The notes under the pieces were generated by a model, which worked only from the letters and a program-made list of their open reading frames with translations, did not search any database and had not been told where the DNA came from. Positions 56,501 through 64,000 of a stretch of 64,000 nt of DNA are shown here, piece after piece. The first letter of the stretch is position 1. Every line of letters starts with the position of its first letter. A program made the position numbers and the translations under genes. Origin of the DNA: Bacteroidota bacterium (GTDB taxonomy: Bacteria > Bacteroidota > Bacteroidia > B-17B0 > Aurantibacillaceae); NCBI GenBank assembly GCA_018267655.1, contig JAFDYB010000090.1, positions 1 through 64,000 on the forward strand, given 5' to 3'.

Positions 56501-56536
56501 GACTACTAAATCAGCCAGCATATAAATTTAGTAGTC
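56501..56536. promoter_or_regulatory. Perfect 11-bp inverted repeat, candidate operator
   Basis: GACTACTAAAT (56501-56511) and ATTTAGTAGTC (56526-56536), separated by 14 bp. It lies in the divergent region between the thioesterase and copper clusters, immediately upstream of the likely thioesterase -7 box. No T-run follows on either strand, so a regulator site is more likely than a terminator. Confidence 0.45.
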
Positions 56537-56551
56537 TATTAAAAACCAAAA

Positions 56552-56588
56552 CTGATTTAAATCAACCTACATTCATGGTGTAAATCAG
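56552..56588 (+). promoter_or_regulatory. Tandem FNR/CRP-like operator sites upstream of the copper cluster
   Basis: Site 1, CTGATTTAAATCAA (56552-56565), matches the FNR box TTGAT-N4-ATCAA at 9 of 10 positions and contains a perfect 12-bp palindrome TGATTTAAATCA. Site 2, ATGGTGTAAATCAG (56575-56588), matches at 7 of 10. Relative to the -7 element at 56610-56617 (predicted start near 56621), the centres fall near -62 and -40, close to class I and class II activator positions. ACTGATTTA/TAAATCAGT also form a longer inverted repeat. Inference only; no regulator gene is in the window. Confidence 0.45.
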
Positions 56589-56609
56589 TATTTAACAGCA
56601 CACATATCA

Positions 56610-56617
56610 TAACTTTG
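56610..56617 (+). promoter_or_regulatory. Putative -7 element TAACTTTG of the copper cluster
   Basis: Exact TAnnTTTG match 16 bp before GTG 56634. No TTG at -33; the second FNR-like site occupies that position, as expected at an activator-dependent promoter. Confidence 0.5.
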
Positions 56618-56633
56618 AGCAAAGTAATTAGAA

Positions 56634-57008
56634 GTGAAAACTATCGTTTCAATAAGTTTAATACTAAGCGTATTAGCTCTAACATTTAGTAAAACGCTTA
56701 TTTTTTCAAATTATTTTTTTAACAAAGAAGTAATCACTCAAAAGTTTTGTAAAAACAAAAGCAAACCCACGCTAAAATGTAATGGCAAATGCCATTTGAA
56801 TAGACTTATTACAGAAAATGAAAAAAATAACAACCAAACAAAAAGCAATATTAATAACGAAGAAATACAAAGCTATGCTAAGAGTTTAAAAATTGAGTTA
56901 AACTTAACTAATGCGCTAAGTAGCGTAATAAACACAAACTATTTTTTAAGAAGAATTTCAAAAATCATTTTTCCTATTTTTCATCCACCGGCTTTATCAT
57001 TAATTTAA
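56634..57008 (+). CDS. Small Cys-rich membrane-anchored protein, possible metal-handling
   Basis: 124 aa, GTG start (MKTIVSISLILSVLALTFSK, a signal or anchor helix). A conserved-looking cysteine block KFCKNKSKPTLKCNGKCHL (three Cys and one His) follows at about 37-56. After that come a charged helical stretch and a C-terminal hydrophobic-aromatic tail (IIFPIFHPPALSLI). Small proteins with this CNGKCHL block occur next to copper/TonB genes in Bacteroidota as I recall; the function is unproven. First gene of a four-gene plus-strand cluster. Confidence 0.75.
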   Translation: MKTIVSISLILSVLALTFSKTLIFSNYFFNKEVITQKFCKNKSKPTLKCNGKCHLNRLITENEKNNNQTKSNINNEEIQSYAKSLKIELNLTNALSSVINTNYFLRRISKIIFPIFHPPALSLI

Positions 57009-57116
57009 TTTATTAAAACGCCCCTCCTTTGCAAAATTAAATAATCAATTGTTATAATGAAAGCTGTGTATTCGGCTTCAAACAAGGATACTAACATTAA
57101 ATATAAAATAATATAT

Positions 57117-57956
57117 ATGAAAACATTATTAATAAAATTACTCGTAACAGCTACATTAGTTACAACACTCTCTTGTACTAAAAAAAATCAAACAGTAACA
57201 AATTCGCAAACTGTAACTACAAATCCTACTAACAATTTAATAAAAATTGGCGAAGTATTTATTACCGGAGCAAAAACAAAAGCAATTATATATTCTACTA
57301 AACAATTTGAAGTGGGATTTAATGAAGTATATATTTCATTTATTGACTCAATTGACGGCAGCACTATAAATAGTGGAAAACTATTTTTACAAGCGCTTAT
57401 GAATATGGGTACTATGAGTCATGGTTGCCCTGTAGAAAACAGTACTGATTCTGCTTCAACAAATGGCTATTACAAAACAGCCGTTGTATTTTCTATGCCG
57501 GGAACTTCGTCTGAATGGTCCTTAAACATTAATTTTCAAAATAAAAAAAATGGATTAAATGGATTAGGTACAATTGGAGTTAATGTTTCAAATACAACGC
57601 CCTCTAAAGTGAAAAATATAACATTAGCTTTAGATAGTAACAAAAAAGTAATTATCTCTATCTTACAACCAAGCAACCCAAAAGTTGGTACAAATGATTT
57701 TGAAATTACTATTCATAACAAGTTAACTTCAGTAAGTTTTCCGCCTATCACAAACTACTCGGTAGAAATAGTGCCTGAAATGCCGAGCATGGGCCATGGA
57801 TCGCCTAACAATATAAACCCTATACATACCGCTAAAGGGCATTATTTGGGTAAAGTAAATTTTACAATGACGGGGCTGTGGTATGTTCACTTAAATATTT
57901 ATAAAAATGGTTCATTAATTAGCAACGATCAATATTTTGAATTTACACTTCAGTAA
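57117..57956 (+). CDS. YtkA/FixH-like lipoprotein with Met/His-rich motifs
   Basis: 279 aa from ATG 57117 (lipobox TTLSC, signal MKTLLIKLLVTATLVTTLSC); the longer frame from 57057 would spoil the lipoprotein signal. Two Ig-like YtkA/FixH-type domains are seen. The first (about 45-150) has MNMGTMSHGCPVEN and the second (about 185-279) has EMPSMGHGSPNNI followed by FTMTGLWYVHLNI. Met and His clustering in both loops suggests copper(I) binding in the periplasm. The stop overlaps the TonB receptor start (TAATG). Confidence 0.82.
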   Translation: MKTLLIKLLVTATLVTTLSCTKKNQTVTNSQTVTTNPTNNLIKIGEVFITGAKTKAIIYSTKQFEVGFNEVYISFIDSIDGSTINSGKLFLQALMNMGTMSHGCPVENSTDSASTNGYYKTAVVFSMPGTSSEWSLNINFQNKKNGLNGLGTIGVNVSNTTPSKVKNITLALDSNKKVIISILQPSNPKVGTNDFEITIHNKLTSVSFPPITNYSVEIVPEMPSMGHGSPNNINPIHTAKGHYLGKVNFTMTGLWYVHLNIYKNGSLISNDQYFEFTLQ

Positions 57957-59959
57957 TGCAAAAATTAATTCTGCTAATTAGTATTTTATTTGTTTTAAAA
58001 CAGAGTCTTTGGAGTCAAAATCAAACCAAAGATTCTGTTTTAAAAATTATTAATCTTGAAGAGGTTTGCGTAAGCACCGCAAATGATGACAAAAACCAAT
58101 CATTTAATTTTTACAAAAACAATAAACTTGCAACTACCGAAGACATGCTTTCAAGAATGCAAGGTGTAAATTTAATTAAACGCGGCGCTTATGGGCTTGA
58201 ACCGGTGCTCAGAAATTATGGTAGTGGGCAAACAAATCTAACCATTGACGGCATGAAAATTTATGGTGCCTGTACCGATAAAATGGATCCTGTTTCAATT
58301 TATATTGAACCTATTAATTTATCAGAAATTCAAGTAACTCATGGTGCATCTGGCACAATGAATGGAAGCAATATTGGCGGACAAATAAATATGGAACTTA
58401 AAAAACCTGAAATATCGTGCCACACAAAATTAAACGGACAAATATCACAATCATTTTTAAGCGTAAACAATGCTTACTACATATCCGGTGCTTTTGATCA
58501 ATCTTTTAAAAAATTTGCGTATAGAATTAACAGCACTTATAGAAAAGCAAATGATTACACTGCCGGAGGCAATAACCTTATTCCCTATTCAGGATTCGAA
58601 AAGTCAAATATCGGTTTTAGTGGTATTTACGAAATAACAAAACTACAAAGTATTAAATTAGATTATATTGGCGATTGGGGTAAAAACATAGGGTATCCTG
58701 CACTACCTATGGATGTTGGATTTGCTAACGCTCAAATAATTTCGGTAACACATTTAACTAAATTTAAAAACAACTTAAATTCTTTTAATAATTGTAAAAT
58801 TTATTATAATGAAATAACACACCAAATGGACGATACTCACCGAAATAATATTTCAATGCACATGGATATGCCGGGTTGGACTAAAACCGCAGGATTATTT
58901 AATGAATTAAATATAAATGAAAATTTTAAGCTTCGTCTCGATTGTCATAATGCATACGCCCGCGCAGATATGACCATGTACCCCTTTGGTCAACCAACAA
59001 TGTATTTGCAAACTTTGCCTGAAAACAACTTAAATAATATTGGGTTATCTATTAAATACAAACAAAACTTCAAATGGAATCAACAACTAAATTTAACAGG
59101 ACGAATAGATTATTATTTACAATCAGCCATTATAGGGCCAGGCTACGAGCAATGGAAAGTTTTTAATTTTGATATATCAGAAAACCTTACCAATATTCTT
59201 AAAAACGTAAATGCCTCTTATTCCAAATCTTTTAAAAATTATTTTTTAATTCAATACTCTTTAGGTTACGCCGAAAGGCTGCCTACAAGCAATGAACGAT
59301 ATGGATTTTATCTGTATAATCGTCAAGACCAATATGATTATATTGGCAATATTTATTTAAAACCAGAGCAATCGCTTCAAAATGAGTTATCTTTTAAATT
59401 CAAAAACAAAAAAATTGAAACAGCAATTAATCTTTTTTACCACCATATTAGCAACTTTATTTATTCGTATAAACTCAACGGAATGAGTCAAATGACTATT
59501 GGTGCTTACGGTGTAAAAACTTACAAAAATATTGACTATGCTGTTTCGCAAGGTTTTGAATTTAACACAAAAGCATTTATCGCAAATAATTTAACCTATA
59601 TCTCATCAATAAAATATATTTACGCACAAACATATAATAACACCCCTTTGCCATTAATTGCCCCATTAAAACTTCAACATGCTATTCGCTACAACTTTAA
59701 GTTATTTCAAGCACAAATTGAACATGATTTAGCTAGTCCTCAAAACAGAATTAACGTTGACTATGGCGATAAAAAAACACCGGGATTCAATCTTTACAAC
59801 GTACGATTATCACAAAATATACCTCTTAAAAAAACAATGTTTCAATTATCACTTGCTTGCGAAAATATTTTTGACTTATATTATAGAGAGCATTTAGATA
59901 TTGGGCAAATACCTCGTTTTGGAAGAAATTTTGTAGTAAACCTAAGCTTTTTATTTTAA
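57956..59959 (+). CDS. TonB-dependent receptor, OprC/NosA-like, probable copper importer
   Basis: 667 aa with signal peptide (LILLISILFVLKQSLWSQ). Plug domain at about 40-160 with NLTIDGMKIYGACTDKMDP and IYIEPINLSEIQVTHG. The Cys-containing GACTDKMDP loop resembles that in OprC/NosA copper receptors. Barrel loops are methionine-rich (SMHMDMPGW, MTMYPFGQPTMY, KLNGMSQMTIG). The last strand ends in Phe (RNFVVNLSFLF), as expected for BamA-assembled barrels. It has no SusC-type N-terminal domain. With the preceding lipoprotein it is inferred to take up copper; siderophore uptake is less likely. Confidence 0.85.
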   Translation: MQKLILLISILFVLKQSLWSQNQTKDSVLKIINLEEVCVSTANDDKNQSFNFYKNNKLATTEDMLSRMQGVNLIKRGAYGLEPVLRNYGSGQTNLTIDGMKIYGACTDKMDPVSIYIEPINLSEIQVTHGASGTMNGSNIGGQINMELKKPEISCHTKLNGQISQSFLSVNNAYYISGAFDQSFKKFAYRINSTYRKANDYTAGGNNLIPYSGFEKSNIGFSGIYEITKLQSIKLDYIGDWGKNIGYPALPMDVGFANAQIISVTHLTKFKNNLNSFNNCKIYYNEITHQMDDTHRNNISMHMDMPGWTKTAGLFNELNINENFKLRLDCHNAYARADMTMYPFGQPTMYLQTLPENNLNNIGLSIKYKQNFKWNQQLNLTGRIDYYLQSAIIGPGYEQWKVFNFDISENLTNILKNVNASYSKSFKNYFLIQYSLGYAERLPTSNERYGFYLYNRQDQYDYIGNIYLKPEQSLQNELSFKFKNKKIETAINLFYHHISNFIYSYKLNGMSQMTIGAYGVKTYKNIDYAVSQGFEFNTKAFIANNLTYISSIKYIYAQTYNNTPLPLIAPLKLQHAIRYNFKLFQAQIEHDLASPQNRINVDYGDKKTPGFNLYNVRLSQNIPLKKTMFQLSLACENIFDLYYREHLDIGQIPRFGRNFVVNLSFLF

Positions 59960-59968
59960 TTTTTTTGT

Positions 59969-59976
59969 TATCTTCG
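59969..59976 (+). promoter_or_regulatory. Putative -7 element TATCTTCG, 5 bp before ATG 59982
   Basis: The same variant as at 36924-36931. It lies in the 22-bp gap after the TonB receptor and may give the last gene a separate, nearly leaderless transcript. Confidence 0.3.
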
Positions 59977-59981
59977 TTGAG

Positions 59982-60632
59982 ATGAAAAAAATTTTTATAC
60001 TCAGCATTATGCTAATTAGCTGTTTAATATCAACAGCACAATCATTCGATAAAAAAAATTTAGTTGTAGATTTAAGTTTTGGCTTAGAGGCTTATGCGGT
60101 TTCATATAACTATAAACTGCATTACAATAATTCAACTATTAAAGATACAACTACTAAAAGCGGTGCTGTTAATAGGTTTGGCGCTTTGGGTATTGAATAC
60201 GGAATACATAAAAGATTTGGTGCCGGTATTCGTTTAAAATCAAACAGATATTTTACAAGCAAAGATGCTAACACTGGCGCAACGCCTGATGCAAGTTCGT
60301 TTGAAGCTAATGTGCAGCTTAACTATCACCCCTTAATTTTTAACCATTTTGATTTAGTTATTGGTTCTGATATTGGCTATTCTTACCTCAACTATAATAC
60401 CAATGATGTTATGAATAATAAAATTTATGGCGGTGGCAGTTATTTTAATTTATATCTAAACCCTCGTTTTGTGTTTAAAAACTTTGGTCTTAATGCTAGA
60501 ATATTTTTCCCTACAGTTAATTATATCAACTTAACATCGAACAATCAAACATTCAATAACTATGTTATTGCTGCTTGGAAAGGCACAGGGTTTGGCATGA
60601 GCATTGGCTTACAATACCGTTTTTCACTTTAA
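59982..60632 (+). CDS. Outer-membrane beta-barrel protein, unknown function
   Basis: 216 aa with signal peptide (KIFILSIMLISCLISTAQ). Alternating amphipathic strands (VVDLSFGLEAYAVSYNYKL, RFGALGIEYGIHKRFGAGIRL, LVIGSDIGYSYLNY) lead to a terminal strand GFGMSIGLQYRFSL ending in Phe-Ser-Leu, a pattern of small 8-stranded barrels. It follows the copper receptor by 22 bp and probably belongs to the same cluster. No family assigned. The stop codon overlaps that of the convergent deacetylase gene by 4 bp. Confidence 0.75.
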   Translation: MKKIFILSIMLISCLISTAQSFDKKNLVVDLSFGLEAYAVSYNYKLHYNNSTIKDTTTKSGAVNRFGALGIEYGIHKRFGAGIRLKSNRYFTSKDANTGATPDASSFEANVQLNYHPLIFNHFDLVIGSDIGYSYLNYNTNDVMNNKIYGGGSYFNLYLNPRFVFKNFGLNARIFFPTVNYINLTSNNQTFNNYVIAAWKGTGFGMSIGLQYRFSL

Positions 60633-61972
60633 AAATAAATTGACTCAAATAATTTTTTCTCTTCAAAACCTAATTCGCTAACCGACCGTTCATGAAATAC
60701 AGTTATAAAGTTACCTTTTAAACTTTCTAAATACTCTTTTAGCTGAACCAAATCAGCGCGAGCTTCGTTGTAATTAAAAGGTTTATAAACGCTATAAGCA
60801 CCGTCCATAGCACAAAAAGGAACTGCTAATATATTAAGTTCAGTTTCATTTTCGAAATCATAATAATAAAACGGAATACTACAAGATGCTCTAAAGCCAA
60901 CTTTAGAAGCATAGCCCATAGTAAAATCAGCAAATATGCCATTACTTAATAATTGTTTTGGCGTGGTTTTAATATTAAATCGTAAATAATGTTGTCTGCT
61001 AATTTTCACATCAGATTTAATTGCTACATTAAAATTTTCAATCTCTTTTTTAAGTAAATTATGATTATCTAAAGTATAATAAGAGGGATGCACTCCAAAA
61101 TTTGCTTTATTATTTTTTAACGTCAAAAAAACTTTTTTAAAAGATTTATGTTTGGGAGAAATTGTTCGGTCAAATTTATTGCCGGTGTTAAATAAAAAAA
61201 AGTAAAACAATGGTATATTATACTCATTCGCCTTTAAGAGCAAATTAACATATATATCAAAAGGATCTTCTTCTCTTAACAAAACTACTCTTAGTCTTTT
61301 ATAAAAGTTTTTACCCTTTAATTTATAAATATCTTTTATAAAAGCGCCTATGGTTCTAATCAATCCTTTGTGTTTATATGCAAATAAATTATCTACATCT
61401 ACTGTAATTATTTTTTTAAATTCTCTTTTTCGAAATTTTAAATCATTAAAAAAAAATTCGAGTTCTTTTTTTAACTCCAGCAACCACTCATCAACTAAGG
61501 CTCTTTTTAAAAAACTATTTTTATAAGCAAAACTATTTTCTGCTTCAAAACGTTCATGCTTGTCTTTTACCACGTTTTGCCACTCTTCAACCCTTGATAT
61601 GTGCCAAAAAATTCCGGCAAAAATATCGTGCTTTAATACTCCACTTTTATTCTTAAAGAAATATTTTTTTGAATCTTCCTTATCAATAAAAAATTGAGAA
61701 TAATTTACTCCGGCTTCAAACAAAAATGTATGAGGCGTAATTTTAAAAGAGTTATCAAAGTCATTTTCTGAATAATTGATTTTAAAAAAATCACTCTTAT
61801 TAAATTCATTAACGCTTGTTGTTATTTTATAATTAGCATTAAGTCCATGACAAAAAATAAATTTGCACACGTACTCAAGTCGCGGCGTTATTTTAGATGT
61901 ATAAAGTATAAATTTAGGAGAATCGTCTGCTATCTCGGCATTAAATAGTTGTAACAGATTATTTATTTCCAT
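60629..61972 (-). CDS. Polysaccharide deacetylase family protein (DUF7033-like N-terminus)
   Basis: 447 aa. The N-terminal ~130 residues carry a beta-rich domain (KFILYTSKITPRLEYVCKFIF) like that found before NodB folds in Bacteroidota. The deacetylase part holds ITVDVDNLFAYKHKG with the metal-binding Asp pair, FGVHPSYYTL with a metal-binding His, ISRQHYLRF, and FADFTMGYASKVGFRASCS. Such enzymes remove acetyl groups from cell-surface or extracellular polysaccharide. No signal peptide is seen, so location is uncertain. Follows the DUF4270 gene by 7 bp. Confidence 0.82.
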   Translation of the reverse strand: MEINNLLQLFNAEIADDSPKFILYTSKITPRLEYVCKFIFCHGLNANYKITTSVNEFNKSDFFKINYSENDFDNSFKITPHTFLFEAGVNYSQFFIDKEDSKKYFFKNKSGVLKHDIFAGIFWHISRVEEWQNVVKDKHERFEAENSFAYKNSFLKRALVDEWLLELKKELEFFFNDLKFRKREFKKIITVDVDNLFAYKHKGLIRTIGAFIKDIYKLKGKNFYKRLRVVLLREEDPFDIYVNLLLKANEYNIPLFYFFLFNTGNKFDRTISPKHKSFKKVFLTLKNNKANFGVHPSYYTLDNHNLLKKEIENFNVAIKSDVKISRQHYLRFNIKTTPKQLLSNGIFADFTMGYASKVGFRASCSIPFYYYDFENETELNILAVPFCAMDGAYSVYKPFNYNEARADLVQLKEYLESLKGNFITVFHERSVSELGFEEKKLFESIYF

Positions 61973-61979
61973 CAGCTAA

Positions 61980-63365
61980 TTAATCGTAACGAAACTTTAC
62001 ATAATTTAATATTAACCTTGGCGCTAATGTAGTATTTGCAGTGCCTGCAAACACTACACGTTCAATATAATTATCTCTTCGTGATGTTAATATTGGATTA
62101 GGATTAGCGCAAACCAAATTAAAACCCCAATTTCGTTTTGTGCCTTTTAGTATTGCTTGCACTTGGCGCTGTATGTTAAAAACATAGCGATTATTTGTTG
62201 GGTCATATTGCCCACCATATCTTGCTAAATCATCGGGGCTTAATTGATCTATTGCATAGTTCTCATTTCCTAATGAATCAAGTGGTAATAAAGCAAGTTG
62301 CGGTAATATTGCGTACTGACTATTGCCATAACTTGTCTGGTAACTTGGGTCAATATATATGCTAAACTCCGCTCTATTAACAGATACTTTAAACGAATCT
62401 GCCATTGATTTTAATGATGGTATTTGAACCCTAATTTTAGTACTGCCAAATGCTTTTAAAAACAAATTTTGAGAAGCTGATACTATCGTATCATTATTAA
62501 AAATTTGATTGTACAACAAATTATTACAACCGCTTTGCGGTAAATATTTCGCAACATTAAATCGCGAGGCTTGGCTACCGGAAAACACAAATTTATAATT
62601 ATAATAATTTTTTATAGCAGGTGTATTTCCTATTGTATAGTACACGTAAAAACCACTTATGCCATCTTCTAAATCAAGTTTATAAATAATTCCTTGTGAA
62701 TTTACCGGATTTAAACTTGTACCGGAAGCCGTAATGTAAAAGCCTTTATAAGCATTTAAAAACGTTGTGTTATCTGTTAAAAATTGAGGGTTGCTCATTA
62801 TTGCATTGGCAAACGCATTATTAATAGGAATTCTAATTACTTTTTCACCTTGATAATAAGTGTGAGCACCCGTAAACGAACCCACTAAATTATAACTTTT
62901 TGCAAGCGAATCTGCTTTATTTGCATAATAAACTCTTGTTGGGTATAACATTGAATCAATGGTAAATACAGAAAATGATTGTGTTGAAGTTGTATCTCCA
63001 ACAAACTCAAATTGATCGGCCTTTAAAATAATTTCTGCAGAAACAAGATTAGCGTTTTGAGGGAATGAAAGCCCAACTATACCATCTGGAATATTAAAAT
63101 TTGTATATAATCCAATGTCGGTTCTTCCAAAATAAGGATCTTGATTTGATCCTAAAAACTTATACCTGTCATTAAAAGACGCCACTGCTGTTTTAGTTAA
63201 TACAGTATGTGCAAACAAAGGCACTATTGTACCTTCTGCCAAAAGTGCATCTTGTTTTGGCTGAATATTTGTGCCTAAAACTGTATTGTCTTTTTTACAT
63301 GTCGTAAAAAAAACTGCCAATAATCCCAAAGAAAAACTTAAACTTATTTTATATAATGTATTCAA
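61980..63365 (-). CDS. DUF4270 family lipoprotein
   Basis: 461 aa from TTG 63365 (MNTLYKISLSFSLGLLAVFF, lipobox FFTTC, acylated Cys before KKDNTVLGTN). The frame is open further upstream to 63428, but the longer form would place a second hydrophobic stretch before the signal and read across the likely -7 element. DUF4270 signatures are ADQFEFVGDTTSTQSFSV, VIRIPINNAFANAI, YFGRTDIGLYTNF and a C-terminal RLILNYVKF strand. The family is a Bacteroidota outer-membrane lipoprotein of unknown function, often near glycogen synthase or surface-polysaccharide genes. Confidence 0.88.
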   Translation of the reverse strand: MNTLYKISLSFSLGLLAVFFTTCKKDNTVLGTNIQPKQDALLAEGTIVPLFAHTVLTKTAVASFNDRYKFLGSNQDPYFGRTDIGLYTNFNIPDGIVGLSFPQNANLVSAEIILKADQFEFVGDTTSTQSFSVFTIDSMLYPTRVYYANKADSLAKSYNLVGSFTGAHTYYQGEKVIRIPINNAFANAIMSNPQFLTDNTTFLNAYKGFYITASGTSLNPVNSQGIIYKLDLEDGISGFYVYYTIGNTPAIKNYYNYKFVFSGSQASRFNVAKYLPQSGCNNLLYNQIFNNDTIVSASQNLFLKAFGSTKIRVQIPSLKSMADSFKVSVNRAEFSIYIDPSYQTSYGNSQYAILPQLALLPLDSLGNENYAIDQLSPDDLARYGGQYDPTNNRYVFNIQRQVQAILKGTKRNWGFNLVCANPNPILTSRRDNYIERVVFAGTANTTLAPRLILNYVKFRYD

Positions 63366-63375
63366 AATAAAACGG

Positions 63376-63383
63376 CAAAAATA
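63376..63383 (-). promoter_or_regulatory. Putative -7 element TATTTTTG, 10 bp before TTG start of DUF4270 gene
   Basis: Minus strand TATTTTTG from 63383 to 63376, an exact consensus match. It supports the TTG start at 63365 with a leader of about 7 nt. Confidence 0.4.
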
Positions 63384-63432
63384 CACAATATAACAAACGT
63401 AAAAAAATATTAAAAATTGCTTTTTCAATAAT

Positions 63433-63462
63433 AAAAAAGGCCGCTTTTGCAGCAGCCTTTTT
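63433..63462 (-). terminator. Rho-independent terminator after the third adhesin
   Basis: AAAAAGGC-C-GC pairs with GC-A-GCCTTTTT, with one internal mismatch and a loop around TTTTGCA. On the minus strand the U-run derives from AAAAAA at 63433-63438. It lies 20 bp after the adhesin stop codon and separates it from the DUF4270 operon. Confidence 0.8.
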
Positions 63463-63481
63463 GTTGAATTTATTACAAAAT

Positions 63482-64000
63482 TTATCTAAATAAACTTACA
63501 TTTCCTTTTTTCTCATAAGAGGTACCATCTTTACCTGTAGCTTTAATTACATAGAAATAAGTACCTTCTGCGCAATCTTTACCATATTGATTTTTACCGT
63601 CCCACGAAATGTTTCCGGTATTGCTATCCAACTGATAAACTACATTACCCCAACGGTCAAATATTAATGCGTTTATATCAGTTAAGTTTGATGCTTTCAC
63701 AAAAAACACATCATTAACATTATCTCCATTTGGTGTAAATACGTTTGGTATTGTTAAACTTGATGGAATGTCTACAACTATTACTTTGTAAGACGATCCA
63801 TTACACGTACCAGATGTACTTGTTAAAACTACTGTATATGTACCTGGGTTTAAATATGTAGTTGAAGCATTTGAGCCGGTAGTTACGTTTGAATTTCCAT
63901 TCCCGAATGACCATACCGATGTTATTGTACCACTACCGCTATTAGTTCCTGTAGTGTTGGTAAAGGTAACCGGTAAAGGTGCAAAACCCTGTAGTGTAGA
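63482..64000 (-). CDS. T9SS type B adhesin or secreted PKD protein, C-terminus only (5' end outside window)
   Basis: The frame is open to the right edge; 172 C-terminal residues are visible. A PKD domain comes first (GFAPLPVTFTNTTG ... VWSFGNGNSN ... TYLNPGTYTVVLTS). The type B sorting domain follows (NVFTPNGDNVNDVFF, LIFDRWGNVVYQ, ISWDGKNQYGKDCAEGTYFYVI, ending GNVSLFR). The GTG at 63709 is internal and not a start. Within the 3' flank no PorP/SprF follows, only DUF4270. A partner, if any, is elsewhere. Confidence 0.9.
   Translation of the reverse strand, partial: STLQGFAPLPVTFTNTTGTNSGSGTITSVWSFGNGNSNVTTGSNASTTYLNPGTYTVVLTSTSGTCNGSSYKVIVVDIPSSLTIPNVFTPNGDNVNDVFFVKASNLTDINALIFDRWGNVVYQLDSNTGNISWDGKNQYGKDCAEGTYFYVIKATGKDGTSYEKKGNVSLFR

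Noticed and set aside
63482..63709. Stand-alone 75-aa protein starting at GTG 63709
   Set aside because: The frame continues without a stop to base 64000 and encodes a PKD domain joined to the sorting domain, so this is the tail of a larger gene.

Overview
The window looks like the chromosome of a Bacteroidota bacterium, probably Flavobacteriales or a close relative. It is AT-rich (about two thirds A+T by eye). It carries several type IX secretion (T9SS) cargo proteins with type B (gliding-motility-associated) or type A (Por tail) C-terminal domains. PorP/SprF partners, PorE-like TPR/beta-propeller/OmpA lipoprotein-type proteins, and DUF4270 and DUF4197 proteins are also present. The visible promoter motifs fit the Bacteroidota consensus TTG-N19-TAnnTTTG, and Shine-Dalgarno sequences are not evident. 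Several genes start with TTG or GTG. I saw no rRNA, tRNA, CRISPR array, complete insertion sequence or prophage.

Layout. 1-8596: the end of a giant repeat adhesin followed by PorP/SprF and PorE-like genes. 8600-18770: housekeeping genes (plsC, gatC, a SPOR protein, sucA-sucB-lysS, htpG, thyA). 18768-19110: a gene-poor stretch with an inverted-repeat element. 19111-24424: a tight minus-strand operon (MlaD-type protein, two Fe-S proteins, S41 protease, folA). 24490-28416: TrmH-type methyltransferase, SET protein, pth, a membrane endonuclease/phosphatase-family protein and a GlmU-like protein. 28493-32645: two convergent secreted T9SS type A cargo proteins (amidase with CUB; SGNH-like). 32808-36844: parE, DUF4197, cinA. 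36902-45264: a second complete adhesin/SprF/PorE cassette with its own promoter and terminator. 45300-49575: lipoprotein, beta-barrel protein and repeat-propeller protein. 49633-55531: glycosyltransferases around a PorE-like protein that ends in a SPOR domain instead of OmpA. 55568-56480: a flavin-type protein and an acyl-CoA thioesterase. 56501-60632: a predicted copper-uptake cluster behind an FNR-like operator. 60629-64000: polysaccharide deacetylase, DUF4270 lipoprotein and the C-terminus of a third type B adhesin.

How it fits together. The window is rich in cell-surface functions. Each type B adhesin cassette encodes the cargo, its probable dedicated outer-membrane partner (PorP/SprF) and a peptidoglycan-anchoring PorE-like protein. 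The glycosyltransferases (polyprenyl-phosphate sugar synthase plus GT-C enzymes) could decorate surface glycans. The 56.5-60.6 kb cluster (Cys-rich small protein, Met/His-rich YtkA/FixH-like lipoprotein, OprC/NosA-like TonB receptor, barrel protein) looks like copper acquisition under possible oxygen control.

Most notable points: duplicated adhesin cassettes; a PorE-like protein with a swapped peptidoglycan-binding domain; the putative FNR-controlled copper cluster; a recurring promoter geometry implying very short or leaderless mRNAs; and a gene whose open frame extends about 60 codons beyond its first conventional start with no ATG/GTG/TTG available.
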